Of a DNA stretch of 64,000 nt, positions 7,865 to 17,322 are shown piece by piece (position 1 is the stretch's first letter; each line of letters starts with the position of its first letter). Under the pieces are notes generated by a model that saw only the letters and a list, made by a program, of their open reading frames with translations, searched no databases and was not told the origin of the DNA. The DNA comes from Nostoc commune NIES-4072 (GTDB taxonomy: Bacteria > Cyanobacteriota > Cyanobacteriia > Cyanobacteriales > Nostocaceae): NCBI RefSeq assembly GCF_003113895.1, contig NZ_BDUD01000001.1:3324756-3388755 (forward strand), written 5' to 3'. A program made the translations under genes and the position numbers.

Positions 7865-8956
7865 TTAACCACAACCCACCGCCAATCTTTGACTAACCAA
7901 CTCAGCCGCTAAATGTATCGCTGCCTTCATACTCGTAGCATCAGCAATTCCCTTACCCGCAATATCAAACGCTGTCCCGTGATCCGGTGAAGTCCGAACG
8001 AAAGGAAGGCCAATAGAAGTATTAACTGCCCGATCAAACGCCATCAGCTTCACAGGAATTAAGCCTTGGTCGTGGTAAAGTGCCAAGTAACCATCAGCAG
8101 GATTTTGTACTAAAGAATTTCCATACCAAGCTTGGCCAGGTTTAACCCACATCGTATCTGGCGGTATTGGCCCATCTAGTTGTAAGTGTGGTCTGTTTTG
8201 CCGTTCTTGCTCTAACCACGGAATCAACCAATCTTGTTCCTCATGTCCCAATTGCCCCTGTTCGCCACTGTGGGGATTTAAACCTGCGATCGCAATTCTC
8301 CCATTTTCTATCCCAAAATCTTTCTCCAAACACTCCACGAGCAAATCCAATTTCTGTGTCAGCAACTGCGGTGTCAACGTATCAGCTACTTGACGTAGGG
8401 GAATATGTGTGGTAGCTAGTAAAGCGCGGAGTATCCAGTTAGTATGGGGCGATCGCGCTACAAATAACATCCCAAAACGGTCAACACCTGACTTTTGCGC
8501 TAAAAGTTCCGTTTGCCCTGGATAATTATATCCTGCGGCTTTCCAAGCAGATTTAGCGATCGGCCCTGTGACAATAGCATCAAATTTACCAGCCAGTGTT
8601 TGAGCGATCGCACATTCCATATACGCAAAACTAGCCGCACCACTGGCCGCATTACCTATTCCTGAAATAATTTGACCTTTAATTTCTTCATCCAACAGCA
8701 CATCAATAATTGACAACTCGTCTGGATTTACCAAAGGTGCTAAATTCTCAGTTAAATTCAGTTTGTAATAAATCTGTGCCAGCAAATCCCGGTTTCCCAC
8801 CACTGTAACGTCATATTTTTTACTAATTTCCGGTTCTGCTAAAGCTTTCAAAATTACCTCCGGCCCAATTCCCGCCGGATCTCCCAATGTCAACGCCAAA
8901 CGCGGGCGATTTTTTTTGGTAAAATTCACTAGATTATCTAAATTATTTTGATACAT
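7865..8956 (-). CDS. pdxA: 4-hydroxythreonine-4-phosphate dehydrogenase
   Basis: A 363-residue NAD(P)-dependent dehydrogenase of the DXP-dependent pyridoxal phosphate pathway. Key segments: [18 protein letters not shown] near the N-terminus, [19 protein letters not shown], and the C-terminal metal and substrate region [10 protein letters not shown] and [15 protein letters not shown]. Length is slightly above the usual ~330 because of an N-terminal extension of about 15 residues before [10 protein letters not shown]; a later start cannot be excluded. It is monocistronic in this window and convergent with the 50-residue gene. Confidence 0.93.
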   Translation of the reverse strand: MYQNNLDNLVNFTKKNRPRLALTLGDPAGIGPEVILKALAEPEISKKYDVTVVGNRDLLAQIYYKLNLTENLAPLVNPDELSIIDVLLDEEIKGQIISGIGNAASGAASFAYMECAIAQTLAGKFDAIVTGPIAKSAWKAAGYNYPGQTELLAQKSGVDRFGMLFVARSPHTNWILRALLATTHIPLRQVADTLTPQLLTQKLDLLVECLEKDFGIENGRIAIAGLNPHSGEQGQLGHEEQDWLIPWLEQERQNRPHLQLDGPIPPDTMWVKPGQAWYGNSLVQNPADGYLALYHDQGLIPVKLMAFDRAVNTSIGLPFVRTSPDHGTAFDIAGKGIADATSMKAAIHLAAELVSQRLAVGCG

Positions 8957-9164
8957 AAAATTTATTCATAATTATTATCATCAAACTTTTTCCCCATCCC
9001 CCTGATTTCCCGTTCTACACTAGGGATTTCCCCCCAAACCAGTAGGGATTACTTGCTAAACTAGTTTAAGATTATTTACACAGGTCTAATTCTACAGCAA
9101 CAATTCAAGAGCTTCTGATAGACCTAGTTTACACACACTAATTTGCATAAGGAGAATCACACCA

Positions 9165-9269
9165 ATGGGCGGCGAAATTTTGAATGCAGCTCTATTGTCC
9201 TTCGGTTTAATCTTCGTAGGCTGGGGCTTAGGCGCGTTGTTACTAAAAATTCAAGGCGGAGAAGAATAA
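9165..9269 (+). CDS. petM: Cytochrome b6f complex subunit PetM
   Basis: A 34-residue single-membrane-span protein ([11 protein letters not shown], then [20 protein letters not shown] and E-E), which matches the small subunit VII of the cytochrome b6f complex in thylakoids. ATG at 9165 follows AAGGAG. Length is normal for PetM. A hairpin with a T run lies 90 bp downstream, so it is probably transcribed alone. The ycf39-type gene follows on the same strand. Confidence 0.93.
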   Translation: MGGEILNAALLSFGLIFVGWGLGALLLKIQGGEE

Positions 9270-9357
9270 TTGAGTTAGGAGTTAGGAGTTAGGAGTTATT
9301 CTTCCCCTGCTTCCCCTGCTCCCACTCCCCACTCCCTTTTTGATGGAAATGAAAAAA

Positions 9358-9388
9358 AGCTTGTCCGTTTACCGGACAGCAATTTTTT
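9358..9388 (+). terminator. Rho-independent terminator after petM
   Basis: GC-T-TGTCCG (9359-9367) pairs with CGGACA-GC (9373-9380) around a 5-nt loop, followed by AA and a six-T run (9383-9388). Confidence 0.75.
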
Positions 9389-9500
9389 CATGAGTCTGTT
9401 CATAACAAACGATTTTCTTAGAAAAGATGTAAAGTTTTGTTTGCATAGGTTATTCTGATAACATTCTTTTCATAAAACAATAAAATTTATTACAACCCTC

Positions 9501-10499
9501 ATGACATTATTAATCGTCGGTGCCACTGGCACCTTAGGAAGACAAGTGGCTCGTCGTGCAATCGATGAGGGATATAAAGTACGCTGTCTTGTCCGAAGCA
9601 GTAAAAAAGCAGCTTTTCTCAAAGAATGGGGTGCAGAACTCGTACCGGGAAATTTACGTTACCCCGATACTTTAGCCGAAGCTTTAGTTGGTGTAACCCA
9701 GGTTATTGATGCGTCAACATCTCGTCCTACAGATTCACTAAGTATCAAACAAGTAGACTGGGACGGCAAAGTAGCATTGATTCAAGCAGCAAAAGCAGCA
9801 GGTGTAGAGCGTTTCATCTTCTTTTCGATATTAGATGCTGATAAATACCCAGAAGTGCCGTTAATGGAAATTAAACGGTGTACAGAACTCTTCTTGGCTG
9901 AGTCTGGCTTGAATTATACCATCTTGCGGCTAGCTGGGTTTATGCAAGGATTAATCGGTCAGTACGGGATTCCTATTTTGGAATCACAGCCAGTTTGGGT
10001 TACTGGTAATTCTTCTCCCATTGCTTATATGGATACTCAGGACATTGCTAAGTTCGCAATCCGTGCATTGAGTGTGCCAGAAACGCAAAACCAAACTTTT
10101 CCTGTAGTCGGTACTCGTGCGTGGAGTGCAGAAGAAATTATCAACTTGTGCGAACGTTTATCTGGAAAAGATGCCAGAGTAACGCGGATGCCAATAACCT
10201 TGTTGCGTGCTGTGCGCGGCTTAATGCGGTTCTTTCAGTGGGGATGGAACGTTGCAGACAGGCTAGCATTTACAGAAGTATTGGCTAGTGGTAAAGAGTT
10301 AAATGCTTCAATGGATGAAGTATACACAATTTTTGGCTTAGATCCGCAACAAACCACAACCTTAGAAAGCTATCTACAAGAGTACTTCAGCCGAATAATG
10401 AAGAAGCTCAAAGAGTTAGACTACCAGAAAAATAAAAATAAAAAGGATAAACCTAAAAAAACTCCTTTTAAACAGTCTTCAAAAGCCAATAGTCAATAG
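9501..10499 (+). CDS. ycf39: Ycf39-type NAD(P)-binding protein, photosystem II assembly factor
   Basis: This 332-residue atypical short-chain dehydrogenase (NmrA-like) has the dinucleotide-binding motif GATGTLGRQVARRA at the N-terminus, then VDWDGKVALIQAAKAAGVERFIFFSIL and EIKRCTELFLAESGLNYTILRLAGFMQGLI, as in the Ycf39/HCF244 family. That family helps insert chlorophyll into newly made photosystem II D1 protein. The C-terminal ~25 residues are Lys-rich (KNKNKKDKPKKTPF), a tail not needed for the fold. It lies downstream of petM with its own spacer. Confidence 0.88.
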   Translation: MTLLIVGATGTLGRQVARRAIDEGYKVRCLVRSSKKAAFLKEWGAELVPGNLRYPDTLAEALVGVTQVIDASTSRPTDSLSIKQVDWDGKVALIQAAKAAGVERFIFFSILDADKYPEVPLMEIKRCTELFLAESGLNYTILRLAGFMQGLIGQYGIPILESQPVWVTGNSSPIAYMDTQDIAKFAIRALSVPETQNQTFPVVGTRAWSAEEIINLCERLSGKDARVTRMPITLLRAVRGLMRFFQWGWNVADRLAFTEVLASGKELNASMDEVYTIFGLDPQQTTTLESYLQEYFSRIMKKLKELDYQKNKNKKDKPKKTPFKQSSKANSQ

Positions 10500-10628
10500 T
10501 CATTACAAAACAGATATTAGTTAGGAAAGTCTAGACTCTGGATATTTGACTTTAGATTAATGACTACATGACCAAAATGTGTAAGGATTACATAATACAG
10601 AGCATCGCCTAAACTTGGATATTTGAGT

Positions 10629-11546
10629 GTGCCGAAAGCAGGCATTATCTACAATGACGTTAAACCGGTAGCCGGCCGTGTCGCTATCGAGTTGAAAGAC
10701 AAGCTAACCGCAGCCGGTTGGGATGTGTGTGTCACATCGAGTATCGGTGGAATATTGGGCTACTCTAACCCGGAGAGTCCTGTATGCCACACCCCCATTG
10801 ACGGTCTAACACCCCCTGGTTTTGACTCAGATATGGAGTTTGCAGTGGTGTTAGGGGGAGATGGCACTGTTTTAGCAGCGTCTCGTCAGGTAGCCCCCTG
10901 TGGTATTCCACTGCTTACAGTGAATACCGGCCACATGGGATTTTTAACAGAAACCTTCCTGAATCAATTGCCCCAAGCACTAGAACAGGCAATGACAGGT
11001 GAGTATGAAATTGAAGAACGAGCCATGCTCACCGTCAAAGTGTTTCGGGGAGAAGCAGTGCTTTGGGAAGCCCTCTGCTTGAATGAAATGGTTCTGCACC
11101 GCGAACCTTTGACCTCTATGTGCCATTTTGAAATTGCCATAGGGCGTCATGCGCCAGTAGATATTGCAGCAGATGGTGTGATTGTGTCTACGCCTACAGG
11201 TTCTACAGCTTACTCATTGAGTGCTGGTGGCCCAGTTGTCACCCCTGGCGTACCTGCTTTACAGCTAGTACCCATTTGCCCCCATTCCCTAGCTTCTAGA
11301 GCATTAGTATTTCCAGATACTGAATCTGTCAACATTTACCCAGTCAACATTCCTCGGCTGGTAATGGTGGTGGATGGTAATGGAGGGTGCTATGTACTAC
11401 CAGAAGATAGAGTATATATAGAGCGATCGCAATATAGTGTTCGATTTATTCGCCTGCAACCGCCTGAGTTTTTCCGAATTTTACGAGAAAAATTAGGTTG
11501 GGGTTTACCACATATCGCTAAACCAACTTCGGTAGAATTGCCTTAA
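10629..11546 (+). CDS. nadK: NAD kinase
   Basis: This enzyme phosphorylates NAD+ to NADP+. The conserved motifs are [11 protein letters not shown] (near residue 77), [10 protein letters not shown] and [15 protein letters not shown] place the start at GTG 10629 ([10 protein letters not shown], read as M), two codons after the in-frame TTG at 10623, because family members begin M-P-K-A-G-I-I-Y. Product ~305 residues, usual length. It lies upstream of the nblR-type gene but a repeat-rich ~390-bp spacer separates them. Together with the nad cluster at 2-7 kb, this window holds most of the NAD(P) salvage and end pathway. Confidence 0.93.
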   Translation: MPKAGIIYNDVKPVAGRVAIELKDKLTAAGWDVCVTSSIGGILGYSNPESPVCHTPIDGLTPPGFDSDMEFAVVLGGDGTVLAASRQVAPCGIPLLTVNTGHMGFLTETFLNQLPQALEQAMTGEYEIEERAMLTVKVFRGEAVLWEALCLNEMVLHREPLTSMCHFEIAIGRHAPVDIAADGVIVSTPTGSTAYSLSAGGPVVTPGVPALQLVPICPHSLASRALVFPDTESVNIYPVNIPRLVMVVDGNGGCYVLPEDRVYIERSQYSVRFIRLQPPEFFRILREKLGWGLPHIAKPTSVELP

Positions 11547-11933
11547 GTATTGGGTATTGGGCATTGGGCATTGGGCATGGGGAAGGGTGCAGAAAAGAGG
11601 AATTTTCCCCCTGCTCCCTGCTCACTGTTCCCTCATCTCCCTCACTCCCTCACTCCCTCACCTCCCCATGCACCATGCCCCATGCCCCATGCCCCATTCC
11701 CAATCTACTGATTTCCTTCCAGAATTACTGGTGTAAGGATGGTATTTGGATTTAGTTATTAAGATTGCATCGGAGAATTAGATGGCTGACACCTGAACGT
11801 GCTAAAAGATTCTTAGCAGTGTGTCAAATCAGGATTGCTCCATCATTAAAAACTCGTAATTGCACTTTATAACTGATGTAAAGATTTTCTCTAGAATATC
11901 TTTACAATCCCAAATCCAATATCCAAAATTGTT
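11547..11933. other. Repeat-rich spacer
   Basis: Begins with GGGCATT heptamer repeats (~11550-11580), continues with CCCTCACT and CCATGCCC pyrimidine-rich repeats to ~11705. The last 200 bp before the regulator gene presumably hold its promoter; no clear operator seen. Confidence 0.6.
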
Positions 11934-12620
11934 ATGACAGTTGCTCCAAGTCCCTGTGTTTTGGTGATTGAAACCGATGAGAGTTTAGCAAATCAGCTTT
12001 CTTGCGATTTGCAAGAAGCCGGCTATGAATCAATTTTGGCTCATGATGCGACCAGTGGCTTACAACACTGCCGCGATCGCCAACCTGCTTTAATTGTTTT
12101 AGACCGGATGCTAGCAGGAGAATCAGGACTCTCATTGTGCAAAAATCTGAGAAGCACTGGTATGCGATCGCCTGTGTTAATTTTAATGGCAAGGGATACA
12201 GTCGATGATCGTGTAGCTTGTCTAGAAGCAGGAGCGGATGATTACATCCTAAAGCCTTATCGCTCAGAAGACTTTTTGAAGTTGATTCGGCTCTACTTAA
12301 AACCTGACGTAGACACCACAGAGCAGTTACGCTTTGGGGATCTGATTTTAGATATGGCAACTCGCCGTGCCATACATAGCGGGCGGGCAATTGACTTGAC
12401 AATGAAAGAATTTGAACTATTAAAATTCTTAATGGAACATCCCCGTGAGGTGTTAACCCGCGAACAAATTTTAGAAAATGTTTGGGGTTACGACTTTCTG
12501 GGTGAGTCGAATGTAATTGAAGTGTACATCCGCTACTTGCGCCTAAAAATTGAAGATGAAGGACAAAAGCGCCTCATTCAAACCGTGCGAGGTGTAGGGT
12601 ACGTTTTGAGAGAATCTTAG
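11934..12620 (+). CDS. nblR: OmpR-type response regulator, NblR family
   Basis: A 228-residue protein with an N-terminal receiver (about 8-122) and a C-terminal winged-helix DNA-binding domain (about 130-228). The receiver keeps the acidic pair (ETDES), the phospho-acceptor Asp in IVLDRMLAGESG (near 58) and Lys in DDYILKPYR. The output domain shows LTMKEFELLKFLMEHP, VLTREQILENVWGY and the winged end RGVGYVLRES. The overall sequence agrees with what I know of NblR, which controls phycobilisome breakdown and survival under nutrient or light stress. No cognate kinase is adjacent, as usual for NblR. Another OmpR-family name is possible. Confidence 0.75.
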   Translation: MTVAPSPCVLVIETDESLANQLSCDLQEAGYESILAHDATSGLQHCRDRQPALIVLDRMLAGESGLSLCKNLRSTGMRSPVLILMARDTVDDRVACLEAGADDYILKPYRSEDFLKLIRLYLKPDVDTTEQLRFGDLILDMATRRAIHSGRAIDLTMKEFELLKFLMEHPREVLTREQILENVWGYDFLGESNVIEVYIRYLRLKIEDEGQKRLIQTVRGVGYVLRES

Positions 12621-12886
12621 TATACTGTGGTAAAACTTTACAACAGAAGGCAGGAGGCAAATAGCGCAGCTTTAGCGAGTCAGATGCTCCTACGTTGCTA
12701 ATGCAACGCTTACGAGCGTCGCAGAAAGTGTCACAAGGTACAAAGCGTACTTGCTTCAATCCCCCTCGTATAACAACGTGTGGATTTCCCCTGCCCCTTG
12801 CCTCCTCAAGGGACGAATAAAAGCCGTAAGTTTTCTAACTTAAATTCTGTAAAATTGAAATCTAAATTACAAAATCAAAAATAATT

Positions 12887-13393
12887 ATGACTCATCGACT
12901 AAGTTTGCTCTCAATGTTACTGAGTATTTTACTGATGGGCTGTTCTGTGCCAACAACAGCTAAACCTCCCAGCCCCACATCTACTTCTCAAACTCCAGCA
13001 CCACAGAGCTTAGGTCAAAAACTACCAATTTCTGCTAAAGCCATTGTTCCTAATGGCACAATCATTCAGTTAGAAGTTGCGCAGACACCACAACAGCAAG
13101 CGATGGGGTTGATGTATCGACCAGCTTTGCCAGATAACCGGGGGATGTTATTTGGGTTCCCTTCACCACAACCGGTTAGTTTCTGGATGAAGAATGTACC
13201 TGTGCCTTTGGATATGGTATTTTTACAAAACGGAGTCGTTAAATATATTCAGGCTTCTGCACCTCCTTGTGCAACTGAACCTTGTCCTACCTATGGGCCT
13301 AATACACCAATCGATAAGGTGATTGAACTTCGCTCTGGAAGGGCTGCCGAGTTGAAGTTGAAAGTGGGCGATATTGTCAAAATTGAGCCTTGA
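12887..13393 (+). CDS. DUF192 family lipoprotein
   Basis: A 168-residue protein with a signal peptide and lipobox (LLSMLLSILLMGC, Cys at ~19), a Pro/Thr/Ser-rich linker, then a DUF192 domain: LEVAQTPQQQAMGLMYRPALPDNRGMLF, FWMKNVPVPLDMVFL and a C-terminal VIELRSGRAAELKLKVGDIV. It should be anchored at the periplasmic side of a membrane. The domain has a known fold but no established enzymatic role. It is monocistronic here. Confidence 0.88.
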   Translation: MTHRLSLLSMLLSILLMGCSVPTTAKPPSPTSTSQTPAPQSLGQKLPISAKAIVPNGTIIQLEVAQTPQQQAMGLMYRPALPDNRGMLFGFPSPQPVSFWMKNVPVPLDMVFLQNGVVKYIQASAPPCATEPCPTYGPNTPIDKVIELRSGRAAELKLKVGDIVKIEP

Positions 13394-13935
13394 GACTTCC
13401 GTGCTTTGTGGAGATAAAGATTTGGATAGTTGCTCTGTTCAGAGTCTACACTATCAAAATCTATGTTTTTTTTGTAAAAAATGGCACGCCCTATGGTAAA
13501 AATCCATCTGTAACGCTACTATTTAAAAACTGTGGTAATGATGTAAAATTCTACTGTCTCCAACCTGAAATCGCAGTCTTAAGGTTTGGCAAAAATATTC
13601 CCTTGGGCGCAAGTGTAAATAGTCGCCAATAAGAGAATATAGGCTATGGAATCTTTGTTACTACATGTGTAATTAAATAACGCACAAAAGTAAACAAAAT
13701 GGAGCCAATTTAACTAAGTAAGAATACTGCTTGACAATTGAGCAAATAATTTGTATTAAAAGTTTTATTTTCTAGAGTTTCTATGAGAAGCCTTTATTAA
13801 AGGCAAATCACAAAAACTCTGCTGGGGTGTATAGCCGATAACGGCAAAGTGACAGATAGAATACTGGCTACTGGCTACCAAGCAATGGTGAACTGATATA
13901 TGACAATACATTCTGCACAAGGAGGTGAGATACAA
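13394..13935. other. Spacer without recognised gene
   Basis: An 80-codon frame at 13390-13632 overlaps the DUF192 stop and has no ribosome-binding site or recognisable sequence; I do not call it. The remaining AT-rich sequence presumably contains the promoter of the small DUF2949 gene. Confidence 0.4.
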
Positions 13936-14127
13936 ATGTCACAATCAAAATATTCTCGATTGATTAATTTTTTGCAAGAAGATTTGGCAATTTCCACAGC
14001 ATCGCTGGCGGTAGCGCTTCGGCATCGGGAGCAAGATCCAGGCCCTTTGGCAATGATTCTTTGGCAGTATGGTTTGATTACTCTAGAGCAGTTAGACCAA
14101 ATTTATGATTGGCTAGAAACGGCATAG
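13936..14127 (+). CDS. DUF2949 family small protein
   Basis: 63 residues from ATG 13936, which is preceded by a near-perfect AAGGAGGTGAG; this is a much better start than the in-frame ATG at 13900. The sequence (YSRLINFLQEDLAI, then the LRHREQDPGPLAMILWQYGL segment and TLEQLDQIYDWLE) is that of a small cyanobacterial family annotated as DUF2949, soluble and helical, of unknown function. Monocistronic. Confidence 0.8.
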   Translation: MSQSKYSRLINFLQEDLAISTASLAVALRHREQDPGPLAMILWQYGLITLEQLDQIYDWLETA

Positions 14128-14140
14128 TCATAATAATTTT

Positions 14141-14168
14141 GGATTTTGGATTTTGGATTTTGGATTTT
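14141..14168. repeat. Heptamer repeat GGATTTT
   Basis: Four tandem copies of TTGGATT/GGATTTT, another short tandem heptamer of the cyanobacterial type. The rest of 14170-14400 is AT-rich with no gene seen. Confidence 0.8.
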
Positions 14169-14400
14169 AAATCAAAAGTCTCTTACAAAAAGCTGTTATT
14201 AGAATCTGAAAGAATACTATTTATCACAATTCGGTATCATGCTAAGTTGTCAAAATTAGTCTTGTTTGATGTCAAATAATTTATGCGACTGTCTTCAGAG
14301 CAAATAATACTATTTAGACTAACTTGGTATAATTTATGAGAATTGGGGCATGTCACATCCACTCTACCTTGTCCAAGGCGGTTTTTACTCATTTATATAC

Positions 14401-14445
14401 AAATAAAAAGAGCGAAGTTTTATTATCAACTCGCTCTTTTTATTT
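14401..14445 (-). terminator. Rho-independent terminator after the aminotransferase gene
   Basis: A perfect 15-bp inverted repeat (14401-14415 with 14431-14445; arms AAATAAAAAGAGCGA and complement) around a 15-nt loop. Read on the minus strand the GC part is followed by TTTTTATTT, just 13 bp after the stop of the minus-strand aminotransferase gene. Confidence 0.85.
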
Positions 14446-14457
14446 AATGCTCAGTAC

Positions 14458-15612
14458 TTAAGACTGACTAAATACTCTAACTGCTGCCGCTATACCAGAT
14501 CCAGGGGTGAAGTCTTCGTAGCCAAGTTCTCTTAGGGTAACTTCTAAGGATGCGATACAGCTAAGAATATCGCGATCGCTCACAAAACCCAAGTGACCAA
14601 TGCGGAAAATCTTATTACTCAAATGGTCTTGACCACCAGCTAGGGCAATATCAAAGCGTTTTTTCATCAATGACCGAATCTTATCCGGTTCAATTCCTTG
14701 TGGTGCTACAGCCGTAATCGCCGGGCTAGCGGAACTATCTGCTGCAAACAGGGGTAAATTTAACCCTTGAATGGCGGCGCGGGTAGCATTTTTCAGCCGT
14801 TCGTGTCGAGCAAATATTGACTCTAAGCCTTCCTCTTTCATGATTCGCAACGTGGTGTGTAGCGCTACGATCAAGTTCACAGGCGGAGTAAATGGAGTTG
14901 TATTTTTGGCTGTGGCTTTGCGATATTTGCCTAAGTCCAAATAATATTTCGGTAGTTTTGCAGTTTTGTAAGCCTCCCAAGCTTTGGGGCTGACAGAGAC
15001 AAAACCCAATCCCGGCGGAATCATATAACCTTTTTGGGAACCGGAGGCGACTATATCCAAGCCCCAAGCATCCACAGGTAGATTGAACGCACCCAAGCTA
15101 GTGACGGCATCAACGATAATTAAAGCTTCACCGTGTTCTTTAACGTGGCGGTTGATAGTTTCTAAATCATTCAAAACACCCGTCGAGGTTTCGCTGTGGG
15201 TGATGATTACGGCTTTAATTTGCTTTTGAGTATCTGCTTGGAGTTTTTCGGCAAATACTGCGGGGTCTAGGGGTTTTCCCCATTCCACCTTAACTTCTTC
15301 TACATTCAAACCGTAGGCTTGACCTATTTCTACCCAGCGTTCGCCAAATTTACCATTAGAACCAACTAAAATGCGATCGCCTGGAGAGAGAAAATTAATT
15401 ATTCCGGCTTCTACAGCACCCGTACCACTGACATTCAGCGTTAGTACATCACTTTGAGTTTGATGTAGCCACTTGAGGTTTTCCGTCACCTCTGCCAATA
15501 TGTTGCTAAATTCACTGGTGCGGTGTCCAATCGGATGCTTGGCTAATGCCAGTAAGGCAGCTTCTGGTACCGGGGTTGGGCCTGGAATCATCAGCATCAG
15601 CTTGTCGTTCAT
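14458..15612 (-). CDS. Class V aminotransferase, alanine/serine-glyoxylate type
   Basis: A 384-residue pyridoxal-phosphate enzyme beginning MLMIPGPTPVPEAALLALAKHPIGHRT, with GTGAVEAGIINF, the cofactor-Asp region IIVDAVTSLGAF and the Schiff-base Lys in VASGSQKGYMIPPGLGF. The family transfers amino groups to glyoxylate and serves photorespiratory glycine formation in cyanobacteria; close relatives were once annotated as the 42-kDa subunit of a soluble hydrogenase. Single gene with its own terminator. The exact amino donor cannot be read from sequence. Confidence 0.85.
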   Translation of the reverse strand: MNDKLMLMIPGPTPVPEAALLALAKHPIGHRTSEFSNILAEVTENLKWLHQTQSDVLTLNVSGTGAVEAGIINFLSPGDRILVGSNGKFGERWVEIGQAYGLNVEEVKVEWGKPLDPAVFAEKLQADTQKQIKAVIITHSETSTGVLNDLETINRHVKEHGEALIIVDAVTSLGAFNLPVDAWGLDIVASGSQKGYMIPPGLGFVSVSPKAWEAYKTAKLPKYYLDLGKYRKATAKNTTPFTPPVNLIVALHTTLRIMKEEGLESIFARHERLKNATRAAIQGLNLPLFAADSSASPAITAVAPQGIEPDKIRSLMKKRFDIALAGGQDHLSNKIFRIGHLGFVSDRDILSCIASLEVTLRELGYEDFTPGSGIAAAVRVFSQS

Positions 15613-15915
15613 GTGTGTATCCTAAAAATCAAATAAAAGTCAAAATTGTGGGAGTTGGTTAAGTCTGATAGCAAATTCTAGATATTCATCTACAAATTCC
15701 ACTCAGTTTGTCACCAACCTTGTTGTATATTTTCCAAATCCATAGGAAAAGTATCATGGGAGTTAATGATCGGTCAGCTTGACCTTTGCAATTTATACGA
15801 GACTCCAACTCAAATAAAACCCCTGTTCCAGGCAATCTTACCACACACCTAGACAACAGGTTAAGGCGTTTACTCGTAGGGGAGTGGCTATTTTAGCCAA
15901 AGATGAAACGTTTAT

Positions 15916-16069
15916 CTATAGGACTAGTATTTGATTTCTGAAAAGATACGTAGGGTGTGTTAGCGACAGCGTAACGCACCATCATCAAGGGTTTGGTGCG
16001 TTACGAACTGCGTTCTAACACACCCTACAATACCTAATTTCGTTCAAAAATCAAATATGATTCCTATAG
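15916..16069. mobile_element. MITE with ~55-bp imperfect terminal inverted repeats (family A, copy 1)
   Basis: CTATAGGA at the left and TCCTATAG at the right bracket a nearly fully palindromic ~154-bp element. The inner arms contain GTAGGGTGTGTTAG / CTAACACACCCTAC and GCGTAACGCACC / GGTGCGTTACG. A related copy occurs at 43988-44137. No coding capacity. Confidence 0.85.
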
Positions 16070-16679
16070 ATGAGGCATAGGTATAATAAATTCTTAAATC
16101 TTACCCATAATTCGCCTCAGTTGTTTTTATATAAACACGCAAAATCGTTTTGAATATCGCGGAAATCGTCAGTGAAAAAGCTGTGTTTTGCTTCAACGAA
16201 GGAGGTAACCGCTTACACTATGTGGAAGAGTTGGATGTCGCCGTTTGCTAAGATATAGAAGATACCTAACCCAAACTTTTCAATCTGCTTGGGTCGAGCA
16301 TTTGTTCTTCGGTTGCCATCCTCTAAAGAATACTTTTATCCATTGAGTATCTGATAATTTATTTCACTCCAAATCACTTTGATGTTAATATTAAAGGCTT
16401 ATCTGGCTTACTCAATGGCGATTTTCTACTGATACTTTCTGGTTCGTTTGCTGCCAATTTTAAGATAATTATGCTGCTACTTGCTGCACATTTTAAAACT
16501 GTACTCAGTGGTAGGCGATGCTTATGGCGGGCTACGCCTACGCTAATAAACTATAAGTTTTTATACTATACTTAGAAAATTGCTACAATCGTGCTTAGTC
16601 TTGTTAATTACTATTCATGATGAGTCGTTTTTAACTAGTGTTCAGTTCATAAACTGTCACTCATCAGATCCCCGGTATT

Positions 16680-16868
16680 CTTGCAAAAGAGATATTCTTA
16701 ATTAGTGCAAGGAGTGATACCATTTCACCACATGTTTGTCACAAGTTATCCCCGCAATGCTCCCTAATAAGGGGGCGTTGCAGATTTCAAATGTTGCATC
16801 AAACGCGTGAGTTGGTATAAGCTTTTACGGGGAAACGCTTGAGTGAGCAAAACTCTCAAGCGTTTTTT
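16680..16868 (+). ncRNA. Candidate structured non-coding RNA ending at a terminator
   Basis: No gene lies upstream on this strand for over 1 kb, yet a strong terminator ends here. The stretch before it can fold: GCAATGCTCCCT (16753-16764) with AGGGGGCGTTGC, and an outer CCCCG (near 16750) with CGGGG (16828-16832). This resembles a rod-like RNA. I cannot assign it to 6S RNA or any named family; the 5' end is unknown. Confidence 0.4.
16833..16868 (+). terminator. Rho-independent terminator
   Basis: AAACGCTTGAG (16833-16843) pairs perfectly with CTCAAGCGTTT (16855-16865), 11-nt loop, T run to 16868. Confidence 0.85.
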
Positions 16869-17322
16869 CGTGTATAAATAAAATAGTTAAACTCTCTGGA
16901 AGATCATACAGATGTTTTTAAATACACATATACCAGAGAAGTAAACTACTGTTATAAAAATTGTTGCAACACATACTTGATGACTTTAGCATTTATGCAT
17001 TCCATCAAAACTTTTTAAGCAATTCTGTGGGTTTAAATCCCCCGCTTCTAACAAGCCGCAAGTATGTTAGGCAAGTTCTAAATCACTGTTTCAAAAGTTA
17101 ATTACAAGTTACGAATTATTTCAAGTAACTGGACGTACCACACGAATTAGTTTTCCTTGCAACGTTTCTTCTGCTGTGACAGCTTCATCTATCCGTGCTG
17201 CAAACTGTTCCCAATTACGATTGTTCGTGCAAACGATAATACCAAAGTGGTTAGAATTACAACGATGCAAACGGATAAAATCAACTCTGTTGAGAGTTAA
17301 TATTGAGCGTTTTTGACTTATG

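Larger units (their letters stand above)
15613..17120. other. 1.5-kb gene-poor region
   Basis: Contains a long-inverted-repeat MITE (15916-16069), a small GGCTACGCCTACGC repeat near 16530, and a structured-RNA candidate with terminator (16680-16868). A short open segment at ~16160-16252 (ending E-E-L-D-V-A-V-C) is not recognisable. No protein gene can be supported. Confidence 0.6.

Noticed and set aside
13390..13632. 80-codon frame after the DUF192 gene
   Set aside because: No ribosome-binding site, no recognisable pattern, hydrophobic start by AT-rich composition.
17020..17060. tRNA-like T-arm (GGGTTTAAATCCCCC)
   Set aside because: No matching acceptor, D or anticodon arms; it matches the GGGGATTTAGACCC repeat family. 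No tRNA or rRNA gene was recognised in the window.
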